DNA of 21,676 bases from JANQLU01 sp964434955 (GTDB lineage Bacteria > Planctomycetota > Planctomycetia > Pirellulales > Pirellulaceae): NCBI GenBank assembly GCA_964434955.1, contig CAYSXI010000082.1, positions 1-21,676 of the forward strand, read 5' to 3'. Positions 20,712-21,676 of the stretch are shown here, one piece after another (position 1 is the stretch's first letter; each line of letters starts with the position of its first letter). Below the pieces are notes generated by a model. That model was given only the letters and a program-made list of their open reading frames with translations. It made no database searches and was not told the origin of the DNA. The translations under genes were made by a program, and so were the position numbers.

Positions 20712-21676
20712 GTGACTATCGCATTGGAATCCAGAACAGATGCTTTGTTGCCGCAGGAAGGCGAGCGTCGGGATCTGCTTCAACAGGCCGGAAATCTGGT
20801 TGAGCGAATGTTTCAACGCGTGGAAGAGTTGCCGGTCGCGCCACCGGTCCGTGCCGACACCATTCGCCATTATCTCAACCAGTTCGACTTTGAATCACCT
20901 CGAGACTTTGACGACGTTCTCGAACAAGTGGGCCAGCGAATGACCGATTGGAGTCTCCACGTCAACAGCCCGCGTTATTTTGGATTGTTCAATCCCGCGC
21001 CGGGTTATGCGGGAATTCTCGCGGACTTTTTGGCTGCCGGGTTCAATTCCCAACTGGGGGCTTGGCACCACAATCCGTTTGGGGTCGAAGTCGAGCGGCA
21101 TTTGATCAAGTACTTCACTGATCGCGTTGGCCTGGGCGAAAGGGCGTTTGGACATTTTACCAGTGGAGGAAGCGAGGCCAATTTTACCTCGGTGGTAATC
21201 GCAATGTCGCGTTTGTTTCCGGAGTACGCCAGCCAAGGGTTACGCGCGTTGCCAGCCCAGCCCGTCTTTTACTGCTCTCGCGAGTTTCACCATTCGTTTG
21301 AGAAAATTGCCCATCAGGTCGGTTTGGGACGAGGCGCCGTTCGGTTGGTTCCCGTGACCGAACGAAATGTGATGGATGTTGAAAAAGCCAAAGCCATGAT
21401 TGAAGCAGATCGCGAAGCGGGCTTGTTGCCATTCATGATAGTCGCGACCGCCGGTACCACGAACGCGGGGCTTATCGAGCCAATGGAATCCATGGCTGAT
21501 CTGGCGGTTGAGCAGGGAGTCCATTTCCATGTCGACGCCGCCTGGGCCGGTTCGGCGCTGATCTGTCCCGAATACCGCGCGCTATGGGCGGGCGTCGAAG
21601 AGGCAGACTCGATTGTCCTCAATCCGCACAAGTGGCTAGGCGCTCAATCGAATTGTTCGGTCCAGTTCATCGCGAA
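20712..21676 (+). CDS. Group II PLP-dependent decarboxylase (aromatic L-amino-acid decarboxylase-like), 3' end cut by window
   Basis: 321 codons are visible; the frame stays open to the window edge, so roughly the last third is missing. It starts at GTG 20712 after GGGGG (20698-20702). Family features are an N-terminal HYLNQFDFESPRDFDDVLEQ, SPRYFGLFNPAPGYAGILADFLAAGFNSQ, FTSGGSEANFTSVV, ATAGTTNAGLIEP, FHVDAAWAGSALICPEYR and the PLP-lysine motif NPHKWLG with K307. This is close to the dopa/tryptophan decarboxylase pattern (HVDAAYAGSA, NPHKW), so an aromatic or related amino acid is the likely substrate. Other group II enzymes act on diaminobutyrate, aspartate or glutamate, so substrate is not fixed. 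It is cytosolic. It is divergent from an Lrp-type regulator, separated by 133 bp containing a palindrome. Confidence 0.9.
   Translation, partial: MTIALESRTDALLPQEGERRDLLQQAGNLVERMFQRVEELPVAPPVRADTIRHYLNQFDFESPRDFDDVLEQVGQRMTDWSLHVNSPRYFGLFNPAPGYAGILADFLAAGFNSQLGAWHHNPFGVEVERHLIKYFTDRVGLGERAFGHFTSGGSEANFTSVVIAMSRLFPEYASQGLRALPAQPVFYCSREFHHSFEKIAHQVGLGRGAVRLVPVTERNVMDVEKAKAMIEADREAGLLPFMIVATAGTTNAGLIEPMESMADLAVEQGVHFHVDAAWAGSALICPEYRALWAGVEEADSIVLNPHKWLGAQSNCSVQFIA

Noticed and set aside
20169..20870. 233-aa open frame on the minus strand across the Lrp-type gene and its promoter
   Set aside because: Out of frame with the well-supported Lrp/AsnC protein and spans the regulatory region; Arg/Ser/Cys-rich shadow.

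Overview
The window reads as a chromosomal segment of a planctomycete, most likely of the Pirellulaceae group. The evidence is a secreted DUF1592/DUF1588/DUF1585 cytochrome protein paired with a Tat-exported DUF1552 protein, a secreted DUF1080 protein, and planctomycete-like variants of CdsA and PurA. GC looks moderate (roughly 50-55 % by eye, not computed). The genus is not assignable from this alone. No mobile element, CRISPR array, rRNA or tRNA gene was seen. No gene-free gap exceeds about 230 bases. The last gene runs off the right edge.

Left block, 1-4.6 kb, plus strand: dxr (MEP isoprenoid pathway) overlaps rseP, a large site-2 protease with an expanded PDZ region. A secreted DUF1080 protein follows, with its own candidate promoter and a clear intrinsic terminator.

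Middle block, 4.7-11.9 kb, minus strand, transcribed right to left: purA; uppS and cdsA (undecaprenyl carrier and CDP-diacylglycerol synthesis), which overlap; then phoH, a 7TMR-HD phosphohydrolase (PgpH type) and ybeY (rRNA maturation), the last two also overlapping. uppS-cdsA and dxr-rseP, often contiguous in bacteria, are here split and on opposite strands.

Right block, 12.1-18.7 kb, plus strand: a thioredoxin-fold exported protein without its CxxC cysteines, translationally coupled to a TIM-barrel sugar isomerase/epimerase-like gene; a YycJ-type metallo-beta-lactamase-fold hydrolase; and the DUF1592 (haem c, PA14)/DUF1552 export pair.

Right end, 18.7-21.7 kb: lysA and an Lrp/AsnC regulator on the minus strand, divergent from a group II PLP decarboxylase cut by the window edge. 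An imperfect palindrome overlaps the candidate decarboxylase promoter, which suggests local control by the Lrp-type protein.

Most of the window is housekeeping. The parts least explained by current knowledge are the secreted haem-c/PA14/DUF1592 plus DUF1552 pair, the cysteine-less redoxin coupled to the isomerase, the multi-PDZ RseP, and the apparent CTG start of cdsA.
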